This document shows positions 1 through 9,725 of a stretch of DNA of 45,701 bases, in pieces (position 1 is the first letter of the stretch; the number at the start of each line of letters is the position of its first letter). The translations under genes and the position numbers were made by a program. The notes beneath the pieces were generated by a model that saw only the letters and a list, made by a program, of their open reading frames with translations, searched no databases and had not been told where the DNA came from. Source of the stretch: Sphaerochaeta sp. (lineage in GTDB: Bacteria; Spirochaetota; Spirochaetia; Sphaerochaetales; Sphaerochaetaceae); contig SHOI01000003.1 in NCBI GenBank assembly GCA_004294855.1, forward strand, positions 1,264-46,964. Direction: 5' to 3'.

Positions 1-1295
1 CGATCGTGGAAGAGGTTGGAAACGTCATCATAAAAAAGCCGGCGGCCAAGGGGTTTGAAGACCGCCCTTCGGTGGCTCTTCAAGGCCACATGGACATGGT
101 ATGCGTCAAAACGGAGGGTTCAACCCATGACTTTGCAACCGACCCGATCCGATTGGTCCGCGACGGCGACTGGATTAAAGCCAAAGACACTTCCCTTGGA
201 GCGGACAACGGAATCGCCGTCGCCCTGATTCTGGACATCCTCGCCGATGCGGATGCCAAGCACGGTCCGCTTGAAGGAATCTTCACCGTTGCCGAAGAAA
301 CCGGGCTGACCGGAGCGTTCGGGATTGAAGAGAAGAACATCGACAGTCGGCTCTTGATCAACCTCGACAGCGAGGAAGAGGGGGTGTTCTACATCGGATG
401 CGCCGGAGGAGTCGGAACCAATGCGTACATGGATGTCCTCTGGGAAGAGACCCCCTCCCATCACCGGGGGTTTGAGCTTTCCGTATCCGGCCTGAAGGGC
501 GGACACAGCGGAGCGGAAATCCACACCCAGCGAGCCAACGCGATCAAGCTCGCCGCCCGAATCCTGACCCGGCTGGATGAGTACCGGGTCTTCAAGGCGA
601 CCGGTGGCTCGAAGCGCAACGTGATCCCCTCCACCGCCACGATCGGTTTTTCAATTCCCAAAGAGGATGAAGATCGGCTCTACCAAGTAGTGGAGACGGT
701 TCTCAAAGAAGTCAAAGGTGAATTCGAAATGGCGGACCCCCATATCGCCATTGATGTAACAAAGGTAGAGACGCCTAAAAGAAGCGTGGTCGCAAATACC
801 CTGTTTGATGCCCTCTATGCCGCTCCTCACGGTGTAGATGCAATGAGCATGTCGATTGAGGGCATCGTTGAGACTTCCACGAACCTCGCCATCCTCTCCT
901 TGGACGAGAAGGGGTTTTATGTGAGCGCCAGTCATCGCTCTTCAATTCTCTCCGCCCGCGATGATGTCGCCCGGCGCTTCGCCACGATCTTCAAGCTGGC
1001 CGGAGCGACGACGAAACACAGCGGCGCCTACCCCTCCTGGACCCCCAACATCCACTCTCCGCTTGCCGCCTTGGTGGCTCGGGCTTGGAAGGAGTATACG
1101 AATGAGGATGCCAAGGTGACGGCGATCCACGCCGGCCTGGAGTGCGGAATCATCAACAGCCGGGTTTCGGGAATGGATTCGGTTTCATTCGGACCGAACA
1201 TGGAGGAAGTCCACTCCACCAAGGAGCGGGTTTCAATCTCCTCGACCGGACGAATCAGCAAGTTTACCCGATATCTATTGGAGACGATTCGGTAA
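1..1295 (+). CDS. pepD: Aminoacyl-histidine dipeptidase (PepD, M20 family), 5' end outside window
   Basis: Translation contains GHMDMVCVK, DNGIAVA, AEETGLTGA, GGHSGAEI and GLECGI motifs typical of PepD; ORF appears to continue upstream of base 1. Confidence 0.88.
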   Translation, partial: IVEEVGNVIIKKPAAKGFEDRPSVALQGHMDMVCVKTEGSTHDFATDPIRLVRDGDWIKAKDTSLGADNGIAVALILDILADADAKHGPLEGIFTVAEETGLTGAFGIEEKNIDSRLLINLDSEEEGVFYIGCAGGVGTNAYMDVLWEETPSHHRGFELSVSGLKGGHSGAEIHTQRANAIKLAARILTRLDEYRVFKATGGSKRNVIPSTATIGFSIPKEDEDRLYQVVETVLKEVKGEFEMADPHIAIDVTKVETPKRSVVANTLFDALYAAPHGVDAMSMSIEGIVETSTNLAILSLDEKGFYVSASHRSSILSARDDVARRFATIFKLAGATTKHSGAYPSWTPNIHSPLAALVARAWKEYTNEDAKVTAIHAGLECGIINSRVSGMDSVSFGPNMEEVHSTKERVSISSTGRISKFTRYLLETIR

Positions 1296-1298
1296 GGA

Positions 1299-2513
1299 TT
1301 ACATCGCCTTGATGATCCTGGCCAGTTCTTTCGCCCGGGCAAACGCTTTGTCTTTGTCTTCCTGCGTCGGCGAGCCTTGGAACTCGATCGCTTCGGCGAC
1401 GCATTCAAGCTTCATCGCGGTGACGAACTCGTCGTATTGCTTCTGAGCTCCGCCGGACCACCCATAGGAACCGAAGCGCAGCGTTTTTCTTCCTTTGACG
1501 TGGCTGCGGGCAAGGATGTCCAGCACGTGATACGTCGGCGGGAACATCTTGTATTCATATGTGGGCATTCCGACGATGAGCCCTTCGCTTCGCCAGACCT
1601 TCTCCAGCACGAAGGATTCATGGGTCTGGGGAACCTGAAGGACGTGAATCGGCAGCCCTTCGCTCTCAACACCGGCGATGATCGATTCCAACAGCGCCTG
1701 GGTGTTTCCATACATGCTCGACCACACCAGCGCAACCTCTTTTTCCCGCGGCCCGTTGAGGTAGGAAGCGAGTTTTATGTAGTGGTTGATGATCGCTTCC
1801 GGATGGGAACGCCAGACGACTCCGTGGCTCGGAGCGACCATCGCTATCTTCAGACCCTTCAGTTTTTCGATCCCCCGCAACACGAAGGGGGAGAAGGAAG
1901 AGACGATATTTGCATAGTAGCGCTCCGTTTCGCTGTGCAGGTGAGCCATCGTAGCTTCATCAAGCTCGTCGTCGAAGCAGAAATCATATCGACCGAACGA
2001 TCCGAACGCATCGCACGAGAAAAGGATTTCATCCTCCTGAAGGTAGGTCATCATCGTCTCCGGCCAGTGGATGTTCGGGGTAAGGTGGAAGACAAGCGTC
2101 TTTCCCCCGAGGTCGAGCGTCTGTCCGTCGGCAACCGCCTGAACGTTCTCTTCGATCTTGTAGAACGCTTTGATGAGGGGAACCGCCTTCGGCGAACAAA
2201 GGATTTGGACATCGGGATAGCGTTTCACCACCTCCCGAAGGGCGCCGGTATGATCCGGTTCCATATGGTTGATGATCAGAAAGTCCAAAGTGTTCGTCGT
2301 TACGGAAAGCTCGTCAAGCTGCCTGTTGATGGCATCAAGCGCCCCGTCCCAATCCTTGACCACGTCGATGAGCGCAGTGGATTTGCTGCCCTTCACGACA
2401 TATGAGTTGAGCATCACACCGTCGGGGATCGGCCAAATGCCTTCAAATAAATCACGGTTTCCGATTTTCGCTGCGACGCGATATACATGATCAGTTAACA
2501 GATCGGGTTTCAT
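1299..2513 (-). CDS. FprA-family flavodiiron protein (metallo-beta-lactamase + flavodoxin domains)
   Basis: NHMEPDHTGAL diiron motif and a C-terminal flavodoxin domain (SSMYGNTQALLESI); 404 aa. Confidence 0.92.
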   Translation of the reverse strand: MKPDLLTDHVYRVAAKIGNRDLFEGIWPIPDGVMLNSYVVKGSKSTALIDVVKDWDGALDAINRQLDELSVTTNTLDFLIINHMEPDHTGALREVVKRYPDVQILCSPKAVPLIKAFYKIEENVQAVADGQTLDLGGKTLVFHLTPNIHWPETMMTYLQEDEILFSCDAFGSFGRYDFCFDDELDEATMAHLHSETERYYANIVSSFSPFVLRGIEKLKGLKIAMVAPSHGVVWRSHPEAIINHYIKLASYLNGPREKEVALVWSSMYGNTQALLESIIAGVESEGLPIHVLQVPQTHESFVLEKVWRSEGLIVGMPTYEYKMFPPTYHVLDILARSHVKGRKTLRFGSYGWSGGAQKQYDEFVTAMKLECVAEAIEFQGSPTQEDKDKAFARAKELARIIKAM

Positions 2514-2566
2514 CTCAACAATCCTCCTACTATGGGACTATACCTTAAAGAGTTGGTAGATGTATA

Positions 2567-3262
2567 TCAGTGAATCAGCTGGCTCGCCCGTTGCATGGCG
2601 TACATCCGTTTTTGCCGGATCTTATAATCACTCATGTGGGTTTGAAGGAGTGCTTTGAACTCTCCGGAGTGGTTGAAGTGGACCAAGTGCGCCACTTCAT
2701 GAAGAACAAGATAGGAAAGCTCCTCCTCGCCGAGCGCCTGAGAACGGAGAGAGAAATTCAACCGCCCCTCTTTGGAGCAGCTTCCCCAGCGCTTTTTTGA
2801 ATCACGGATCGTGAACGAAGGAGCTGATACTCCGAGGGTCCGGCTCCACTGCTCCACAAGGGGCCCGATCCGTCTTCTCGCCTCCGCTCGATAAAGTGTT
2901 TTGATTGCGTGAAGAATCCGCCCTTTGTCTTGGATGTTTCGGGCGGAAACGACGAGAAGATCATCTTCTATGTATGCCCGATAATCATTTCCTGTTCGAA
3001 GTTGGAGAGTGACCATTCCTCCCGCATAGGGGAACCGATCCCCGTCCTCATAGGTATGAGCGTCCCGCACTTCTTCATCGATTCGATTGAGGAGATGCTC
3101 CCTGTGTTCGGTGATCAGATCCTCGATGACCCGCCTGCTTACCCGTCTCGGAGCCCGGATCGCCAGAATTCCATCCGGACCGACCCGGATCGTGATCCGG
3201 CGGTTCGCCCGGGAGGTGAGCAGAGTGTACCGGATCGACCCTACTTTACCGGTGCTTTTCAT
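2567..3262 (-). CDS. YgjP-like / DUF45 zinc metallopeptidase
   Basis: KKRWGSCS...LNFSLR...LVLHEVAHLVHFNHSGEF with HExxH; 231 aa. Confidence 0.88.
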   Translation of the reverse strand: MKSTGKVGSIRYTLLTSRANRRITIRVGPDGILAIRAPRRVSRRVIEDLITEHREHLLNRIDEEVRDAHTYEDGDRFPYAGGMVTLQLRTGNDYRAYIEDDLLVVSARNIQDKGRILHAIKTLYRAEARRRIGPLVEQWSRTLGVSAPSFTIRDSKKRWGSCSKEGRLNFSLRSQALGEEELSYLVLHEVAHLVHFNHSGEFKALLQTHMSDYKIRQKRMYAMQRASQLIH

Positions 3263-3280
3263 TTTGTTAGAGTAGCCTCA

Positions 3281-3706
3281 ATGAGCATGATGAACCTCTC
3301 CCTCCGCCAAGGCCTAGCGTACCAAAAACTCCCCTGTGAGGGAAGTTCCGCCGAGGATGCATATCGGGCATTGATCTCGTTCCTTGATCAGGCTCCCGCC
3401 GGCAGTGAAGGAGTCCTTCTTCTCTCCTTTGAGATGAATGTCCTCTTCCTTGGAACGAGCGCTCCCCCGGATGAGGAAACGTTGAAAAAGATTGCTAAGG
3501 CGGAGAAGCTCGATCCGGCGGAGGGCGATCATGTTCTTGAACCGGGACACTACCGCTTCATTCAGATCCCCCTGCCCGCTTCGATCGAAGAGCTCCCCTT
3601 GGAGAACCTCGCCCTGAAGGAGGGGGATCTCCTCTACGTACGAATCCTGAAGGAAGGAAGCTTTGCCTTGGTCGCCCAGCTGTGGATCAGAAGAAGAGCG
3701 GAATGA
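3281..3706 (+). CDS. Hypothetical protein (~141 aa)
   Basis: In-frame ATG at 3281 within the longer ORF 2909-3706; the part before 3281 is antisense to the YgjP-like gene and is probably non-coding. 3' end overlaps the convergent LysO-like gene by 20 bp. Confidence 0.6.
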   Translation: MSMMNLSLRQGLAYQKLPCEGSSAEDAYRALISFLDQAPAGSEGVLLLSFEMNVLFLGTSAPPDEETLKKIAKAEKLDPAEGDHVLEPGHYRFIQIPLPASIEELPLENLALKEGDLLYVRILKEGSFALVAQLWIRRRAE

Positions 3707-4631
3707 GAACCGGGGCGCAGAGGCTCGTAGCCGCCCCATGATAGATCGATCCGATCGTGGTCGCCGAACCGAAATGCTTGGAAAGCAGCACGAGCAGCAC
3801 ATCCATCGTCGTGGCCCCTCCGCAGGAGACCGCCGGATAGTAGTACCGTTTTCCCAATCGTCCGAAAAGGGGGATAAGGAAGAACGAGAAGCTTTCGCGC
3901 ATCAGGTTGGAGAGAAAAGATATTGAGCCCAAAAGAGGAAATCCCAGATCACTGATGAGGATTCCCGAGAGCGAATACCATCCGAACCCGCTGAGCATTC
4001 CGGCGGCTTCCCGAAAGGAGAAGGAGGTCGCAAGGCTCGCTCCGAACGCCCCCAGAAGGGTTCCTGCGATCGTGTAGACCGGCAAAAGAAAGACGCTCGG
4101 GTCGCGGAGCACCGTTTTGAAGGAGACGGAACGCTGAATCAGGTTCATCCCCACGAAAAAGAGCATCACATAGAGCAGATACGACACATAGGAGGATTTG
4201 AACCAATCAAAGAAGGTGCTTTTCATTCCGAAAAGCACTCCGAGAATAACGATTGAAATCAGAAACAGCGGTTCTTTCAAAAGGTCCCACACATAGCGAA
4301 GCAGAGAGCCTTCCTTTCGCCGGGCGACGGCGATCGTTGTATCAAGATCCTTGGGCAGAAACAGGCGGGACCCGGCAAGGGAAACGATGATCGAGCCGGC
4401 CAGACCGAAGAGGGTCAGAACCAGCGCGCTGAGACCGATGCGCCCCAGTTCGCCGGCGATGTTCTCGATCCGGCCGGTGTTGACTCCCATAAAGAACAAC
4501 AATACCCACACCAACACCGTCTGCCCGATCGCACTGAATCGAACCAGTCGCTCCTTTCCGATCGCTTTGGAAAACAGGCTCCCGAGAATGAGCGCCACGG
4601 TGAGCTTTGCCAGATAGATGAGGGTGTCCAT
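3687..4631 (-). CDS. LysO-like (DUF340) lysine exporter family membrane protein
   Basis: Multi-TM protein with GFGWYSLSGILISDLGFPLLGSISFLSNLMRE and SCGGATTMD, characteristic of LysO/DUF340. Confidence 0.85.
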   Translation of the reverse strand: MDTLIYLAKLTVALILGSLFSKAIGKERLVRFSAIGQTVLVWVLLFFMGVNTGRIENIAGELGRIGLSALVLTLFGLAGSIIVSLAGSRLFLPKDLDTTIAVARRKEGSLLRYVWDLLKEPLFLISIVILGVLFGMKSTFFDWFKSSYVSYLLYVMLFFVGMNLIQRSVSFKTVLRDPSVFLLPVYTIAGTLLGAFGASLATSFSFREAAGMLSGFGWYSLSGILISDLGFPLLGSISFLSNLMRESFSFFLIPLFGRLGKRYYYPAVSCGGATTMDVLLVLLSKHFGSATTIGSIYHGAATSLCAPVLIPLFF

Positions 4632-4712
4632 ATAAAAAAGACTCTAGCTGAAAGCGAACGGGAATGTCAAATTCCCTTGTTTAATACCGCCACCTTCGGT
4701 ATATTAGCGCAT

Positions 4713-5906
4713 ATGACCGTCTTGGAGCTCAGCGACACCCGCCGCCTCATCACCCTTGCCGATGGAAGAAGGATCCATCTCATCGGAACCGCCCACGTCT
4801 CAAAGCACAGCGTGGACGAGGTCGCCGAGGCGATCGAAGCCGAACAGCCCGACCATATCTGCCTTGAGTTGGACGAGGGGCGGATGAAGAACAAGGAAGA
4901 GGAGCGCTCCTGGTCGAACATGGACATCAAGAAAGTCCTCAAGGAGGGCAAAGGGTTCCTCCTGCTTGCCAACATGGCCCTGGCCTCCTTCCAAAAACGG
5001 ATGGGGGACGAGACGGAGACGCAGCCCGGGGCGGAGATCCTCGGGGCGGCGCACCTGGCCAAAGAAAAAGAAATCCCCTTCTCCCTCTGCGACCGGGAGA
5101 TTCAGGTAACCTTCAAACGGGCTTGGCGGATGAGCAATCTCTGGAATAAAGCCAAACTGATCGCGACAATCATCAGTGCGGTCTTCTCAAACGAGAAGCT
5201 CAGCGAAGAGGATCTTGAAGATTTGAAGAAAGCGGACGTGATGCAACAGATGATGGACGAAATGGCCGCCGAGCTGCCGGCGGTGAAGTCGGTTCTGATC
5301 GACGAACGCGACCGCTACCTTGCCACGAAGATCTATCTTGCCCCCGGTGAGAACAAGCTGGCGGTCATCGGTGCGGGGCACATGAGCGGAATCGTCAAGA
5401 CGTTGGAAGCCCTCGACTCGAACCGGCTCGATACGGACGTCTCGGAGATTACCGTCGTTCCCGACTCCTCCAGATCATCCAAAGCGCTTTCCTGGGTCTT
5501 CCCCGTCCTGATCGTCTCCCTCCTGCTCTACGGATTCCTCTCCTTCGGCCGGACCGAAGGGATCAGGATGATCGGGCTCTGGTTGGCGGTGAACATGTCG
5601 TTTACCGCGCTTGGGGCGATTCTGGCGCTGGCCCATCCGATAAACATCATCGTTTCGGTTCTGGCCAGTCCGATCACCAGCCTTCATCCGGCGATCGGGG
5701 TGGGAATGGTCAGCGGCCTCTTGCAAGCCACGCTCCGCAAACCCAAAGTCAGAGATTTTGAAAATCTCAACGATGATGCGACGAAGCTGAAGGGGTGGTA
5801 TCGGAACCGAGTCCTCCACATCCTTGTGGTGTTCCTCCTCACGAGTCTTGGCGGCTCGATCGGGAATGTGGTCGTTTTCCCCTTTCTCTTGGCGCGATTG
5901 GCGTAA
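4713..5906 (+). CDS. TraB/PrgY-family protein with C-terminal membrane domain
   Basis: RRIHLIGTAHVSKHSVDEVAEAIEAEQPDHICLELDEGR N-terminus and GAGHMSGI motif; C-terminal TM segments. In-frame ATG at 4713 preferred to the ORF start at 4677. Confidence 0.88.
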   Translation: MTVLELSDTRRLITLADGRRIHLIGTAHVSKHSVDEVAEAIEAEQPDHICLELDEGRMKNKEEERSWSNMDIKKVLKEGKGFLLLANMALASFQKRMGDETETQPGAEILGAAHLAKEKEIPFSLCDREIQVTFKRAWRMSNLWNKAKLIATIISAVFSNEKLSEEDLEDLKKADVMQQMMDEMAAELPAVKSVLIDERDRYLATKIYLAPGENKLAVIGAGHMSGIVKTLEALDSNRLDTDVSEITVVPDSSRSSKALSWVFPVLIVSLLLYGFLSFGRTEGIRMIGLWLAVNMSFTALGAILALAHPINIIVSVLASPITSLHPAIGVGMVSGLLQATLRKPKVRDFENLNDDATKLKGWYRNRVLHILVVFLLTSLGGSIGNVVVFPFLLARLA

Positions 5907-5961
5907 AAATTCATCGCCTCCATCCCCATAATTTGATACACTGCCTCCAATGGAGGTGACA

Positions 5962-6696
5962 ATGGATTATTTCAGTCAAGCCAACAGCGCACCGCTGTAC
6001 ATACTGGTCGGGGTGGTTCTACTCTTCGTCGCAATCAGCTGCGTGCTCTTTATCCGAAAAAGCTATCTTGCCGGCCTCAAGATGGGAATGGATCGCAGCG
6101 TCCTGAGAACCACGATCACATCAAGCGCCCTGTTCACCGTGTTGCCGTCGATCTCCATCCTGCTGGGGGTCATCGCCCTTTCAGGATCGTTGGGGGTGCC
6201 CTCTTCCTGGCTTCGCCTTTCGGTGGTGGGGAACCTCTCCTATGAAGCGATCGCCGCCGAGGCTGCCGCTCAGGCGATGGGCGTTTCCCTGAAAGACGCC
6301 GCCTCGTTGACCACCGGCCATTTGGTAACGATCATCCTGGTGATGACCACCGGGATCAGCTGGGGGATCATCGCTACGATCTTCTTTGGAAAATCCTACT
6401 CCCGCAAATCAACCCAATTGCTCAACAAGTCGAAAAAGAAAGAGGGAAAGAGCTTCGCCGACTGGGCGATGATCGCGATGTTCATCGGCTTCTGCGGAAC
6501 GTTCATCGGTTCCTACGTCGCCGAAGCGGTGGTGTTCAAACACTTCCTTCCGCTCCTCACCGCATTGGTCGCGGCTCTGGTGATGAAAGGGTGTGAATAT
6601 CTGGTGAAAGAAAAGCATCTGGCGTGGATGGAGAACTTTTCCCTCTCCCTTTCGATGTTGATCGCGATGACCGCAGCGGTTCTGCTTGCCCTGTAG
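5962..6696 (+). CDS. DUF5058-like membrane protein
   Basis: MDYFSQANSAPLYILVGVVLLFVAISCVLFIRKSY...; SD GGAGGTGA just upstream of ATG 5962. Confidence 0.75.
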   Translation: MDYFSQANSAPLYILVGVVLLFVAISCVLFIRKSYLAGLKMGMDRSVLRTTITSSALFTVLPSISILLGVIALSGSLGVPSSWLRLSVVGNLSYEAIAAEAAAQAMGVSLKDAASLTTGHLVTIILVMTTGISWGIIATIFFGKSYSRKSTQLLNKSKKKEGKSFADWAMIAMFIGFCGTFIGSYVAEAVVFKHFLPLLTALVAALVMKGCEYLVKEKHLAWMENFSLSLSMLIAMTAAVLLAL

Positions 6697-6706
6697 GAGG
6701 AACGGA

Positions 6707-7381
6707 ATGGAAAAATCGTTTGATTATGAACAGTACGACGACTCGATCCACCGCCTCGGACGGATCACGAACGCAATCGGAATCCTCTCCCTGCTGGCAA
6801 CGCCCTTCCTGTTTGCGTTGATACTCGGAACCTCGATCTCTTGGTCGGGATTCGCAAAGGGCCTTCTCCGAGTCGCCATCACCTATCTGCCGATCACGAT
6901 CGTCGAATTTTTGATCTATGTGCCGATCCTCGGACCGGGAGGATCCTATCTCTCCTTCATCACCGGCAATATCATCAACATGAAGCTGCCGTGTGCCTAC
7001 AACGCCCGGGAGATCGCCAAGACTCAGGCGGGAACTCCGGAAGATTCGATCATCACGACGTTGGCGGTCGGTGTTTCATCCCTCGTGACGATGCTGGTGA
7101 TCTTCATCGGAGTCCTCCTGTTGATTCCCCTGACACCCGTCCTGAACAACCCGACCCTCCGTCCCGCGTTCGACAACCTGCTTCCGGCGCTTTTCGGAGC
7201 GCTTGGCGCCCAGTACTTCTTCAAGAGCTGGAAGGTCAGCGCAATTCCTTTGATCCTGATGATCGCCCTTTCAATCGCGATTCCGGCCCTCATCGCCCAG
7301 ACGACGATCATGATGATCCTTATCGGAGCAATCGCTATCGCCATCACCTATTTCTTCCATAAGAAAGGAGCCCTCCAATGA
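6707..7381 (+). CDS. Multi-pass membrane protein, probable partner of the DUF5058 protein
   Basis: AGGAGG SD followed by ATG 6707; several hydrophobic segments and GPGGSYLSFITGNIINMKLPCAYNA. Confidence 0.75.
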   Translation: MEKSFDYEQYDDSIHRLGRITNAIGILSLLATPFLFALILGTSISWSGFAKGLLRVAITYLPITIVEFLIYVPILGPGGSYLSFITGNIINMKLPCAYNAREIAKTQAGTPEDSIITTLAVGVSSLVTMLVIFIGVLLLIPLTPVLNNPTLRPAFDNLLPALFGALGAQYFFKSWKVSAIPLILMIALSIAIPALIAQTTIMMILIGAIAIAITYFFHKKGALQ

Positions 7382-8700
7382 CCGAACGGGAAAAACGGTA
7401 CGCCCGGCTGCTCTCGAAGATGATTCAGGTGGAGACGATCAGCGAACCGGGAATCATCCATGAAGAAAAGTTCATCAAAAGCGAAGAGGTTCTCGCAAAC
7501 CTCTTTCCCAAGGTGTTCTCGTCGTTTGAGAGACTCCCGATCGAAAGCGGGCTTTTGATGCGCCTGAAGGGAAAGACCGAAGGCGAAGGGGTCCTGCTCA
7601 TGAGCCATCAGGACGTGGTTTCCGCCGAAGGGGAGTGGACATATCCTCCCTTCAGCGGCGAAATCGCCGATGGCAAGATCTGGGGCCGGGGAACCGTCGA
7701 CACCAAGGGAGCGCTGATGTGCATCCTTCAGGCGGCCGAGGAGCTGCTTGAAGAAAAATACATCCCCGAAGTCGATTTCTACATCGCTTCTTCATGGAAC
7801 GAAGAGGTCAGCGGACCCGGAGCTCCGAACGCTGCACGATATCTTCACGACCATGGCGTTCGTCTCCAGCTTCTGATGGATGAGGGAGGCATGGTGGTCG
7901 ATGAACCGGTCAAGGGGATCAAAGGCCGCTTTGCGATGATCGGAACGGTTGAAAAAGGGTATGGCGACATCATTGCCATCGCCCATGGAAAGGGCGGGCA
8001 CGCCTCCGCCCCGCCGAAGAACTCCCCTCTTGCCCGCCTTGCCGGCTTCGTGAACGAGCTTGAGAAGCACGACCCCAACACCGTCGAGCTCAGTCCGACC
8101 CTGATGGAGATGTTCCGTCGGATGGGAAGCAGGGCGGATGGAGTTCTGGGCTTTGTTCTTCGGAACGCCCGGTTCCTGAAACCGCTGCTCAAACGGATCC
8201 TGCCGAAAAAAAGCCCGGTTCTCGCCGCGATGATGAAAACGACGATGGCGTTCACGATGGCCGAGGGATCGCTCGGCCGAAATGTTTTGCCTCAAGTCGC
8301 CAAGGTGAATATCAACACCCGCTTCATCCAACATCAGGGAGTCGAGGAGACGATGGCGATTCTCGCTCCCATTGCAAAGAAGTATGATATCGAGCTGAAG
8401 ATCGAAGATCACTGCCGCGATCTTCAAGAGCCGGTGGATTTCAACGGCAAAGGATTCAAGATCGTCGAAGAAACCGTCAACGAGCTCTTTCCCGGCGTCG
8501 TGGCGACCCCCTATGTGATGACCGGCGGAACGGATGCCTATCACTACCGCATCGTAACGGACAATGCGATTCGGTTCGCTCCGCTCTCCATCAGCAATGA
8601 GCAGCATGCTACGGTCCACGCCGCCGACGAGAACATCGACATAGCGGTCTTGCCGCCGGCGGTCGACTTTTACAAGGCGATCATAAAAAAGGTGAGATAA
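7378..8700 (+). CDS. M20 family metallopeptidase
   Basis: GVLLMSHQDVV, GRGTVDTKGAL, WNEEVSGPGA; ATGA overlap with preceding stop indicates coupling. Confidence 0.9.
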   Translation: MTEREKRYARLLSKMIQVETISEPGIIHEEKFIKSEEVLANLFPKVFSSFERLPIESGLLMRLKGKTEGEGVLLMSHQDVVSAEGEWTYPPFSGEIADGKIWGRGTVDTKGALMCILQAAEELLEEKYIPEVDFYIASSWNEEVSGPGAPNAARYLHDHGVRLQLLMDEGGMVVDEPVKGIKGRFAMIGTVEKGYGDIIAIAHGKGGHASAPPKNSPLARLAGFVNELEKHDPNTVELSPTLMEMFRRMGSRADGVLGFVLRNARFLKPLLKRILPKKSPVLAAMMKTTMAFTMAEGSLGRNVLPQVAKVNINTRFIQHQGVEETMAILAPIAKKYDIELKIEDHCRDLQEPVDFNGKGFKIVEETVNELFPGVVATPYVMTGGTDAYHYRIVTDNAIRFAPLSISNEQHATVHAADENIDIAVLPPAVDFYKAIIKKVR

Positions 8701-8727
8701 AAGCAAAAACATGCTAGAATGCACGCC

Positions 8728-9603
8728 ATGAATACAAGCTCGATGTCCTATACACCGATTGACCTTCCTTCCCTTGCGAAGAAGGTCAATCCCAAGCTTG
8801 CAAAGGTCATCCCTCGCTGCATGTATAGAAAGCTGGAGAGACTTCTTCACGTCAAAGAGATCAACGAGTTCTTTGCAGCTCATCACGATGATGATGCCCG
8901 GACGTTTCTCGATGCGGTGGTCTCCCATCTCGATCTGCAGATCGTCATCGAAGGGCAGGGGATCGAAGCCCTGCACGCTCTTGAAGGGGAACGGGTAATC
9001 TTCGCTTCCAACCACCCTTATGGAGGACCGGAGGCGATGGCCTTGTTCTCCATCGTCCACCAGCTCTTTCCCGATGCGAAGCTGGTAGCTCAATCCTTCC
9101 TGAAGTTCATCAAGCCCATTGAAACAGCGTGCGTGTTCAACAAGAAAGAAGTGAAGACCCTGATGGAAGCGGCGAACAACCGCAGCAGCCTGATCTTCTA
9201 CCCTGCCGGGTACTGTTCGCGAATCCTTTCCAACGGAGAGGTCTTCGACTACAGCTGGCAACCTTCGTTCGTCCGAATCGCCCGAAAACAGCGGATGCCG
9301 ATTCTCATCATCTACACCGACGGCGAGCTGAGCAGGAAAGTCCATCGGTGGACCCGGTTTCGGAAGCTCCTCAGGATCAAGCTTTCAATCGAGACGATCT
9401 TCCTGGTCGATGAGATGTTCAAGCTGAAAGGCAAGACCCTCAGGATGGTCGTCGGATCTGCGATCACGCCCGAGATGATCGACGAAGCAAAGATGAGTGA
9501 TCGCCTCTTAGCCGACAAGCTACGCCAATATTGCTACGAGCTGCGCAAGGATCCCGAGCTCGTCTTTGATCCGAACATCGTTCCGACACTCCCTCAGCTT
9601 TAA
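8728..9603 (+). CDS. PlsC-like 1-acyl-glycerol-3-phosphate acyltransferase family protein
   Basis: FASNHPYGGPEAMA, SLIFYPAGY; ATG 8728 (MNTSSMSYTPIDLP) in frame. Confidence 0.75.
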   Translation: MNTSSMSYTPIDLPSLAKKVNPKLAKVIPRCMYRKLERLLHVKEINEFFAAHHDDDARTFLDAVVSHLDLQIVIEGQGIEALHALEGERVIFASNHPYGGPEAMALFSIVHQLFPDAKLVAQSFLKFIKPIETACVFNKKEVKTLMEAANNRSSLIFYPAGYCSRILSNGEVFDYSWQPSFVRIARKQRMPILIIYTDGELSRKVHRWTRFRKLLRIKLSIETIFLVDEMFKLKGKTLRMVVGSAITPEMIDEAKMSDRLLADKLRQYCYELRKDPELVFDPNIVPTLPQL

Positions 9604-9725
9604 GAACAAATACTATAGTTAGGGGTAATAACTAATAGGATCTTCGATATATTCAACCATATATCTCAGTTTTTAATATGTTTATGTATAACCATTTACA
9701 ATTGTTAGGCTCACTAATTATTGTA

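Noticed and set aside
1377-2405. 342-aa plus-strand ORF
   Set aside because: Antisense to the flavodiiron protein gene; composition is shadow-like.
7792-9345. 517-aa minus-strand ORF
   Set aside because: Antisense to the M20 peptidase and acyltransferase genes; shadow of codon bias.
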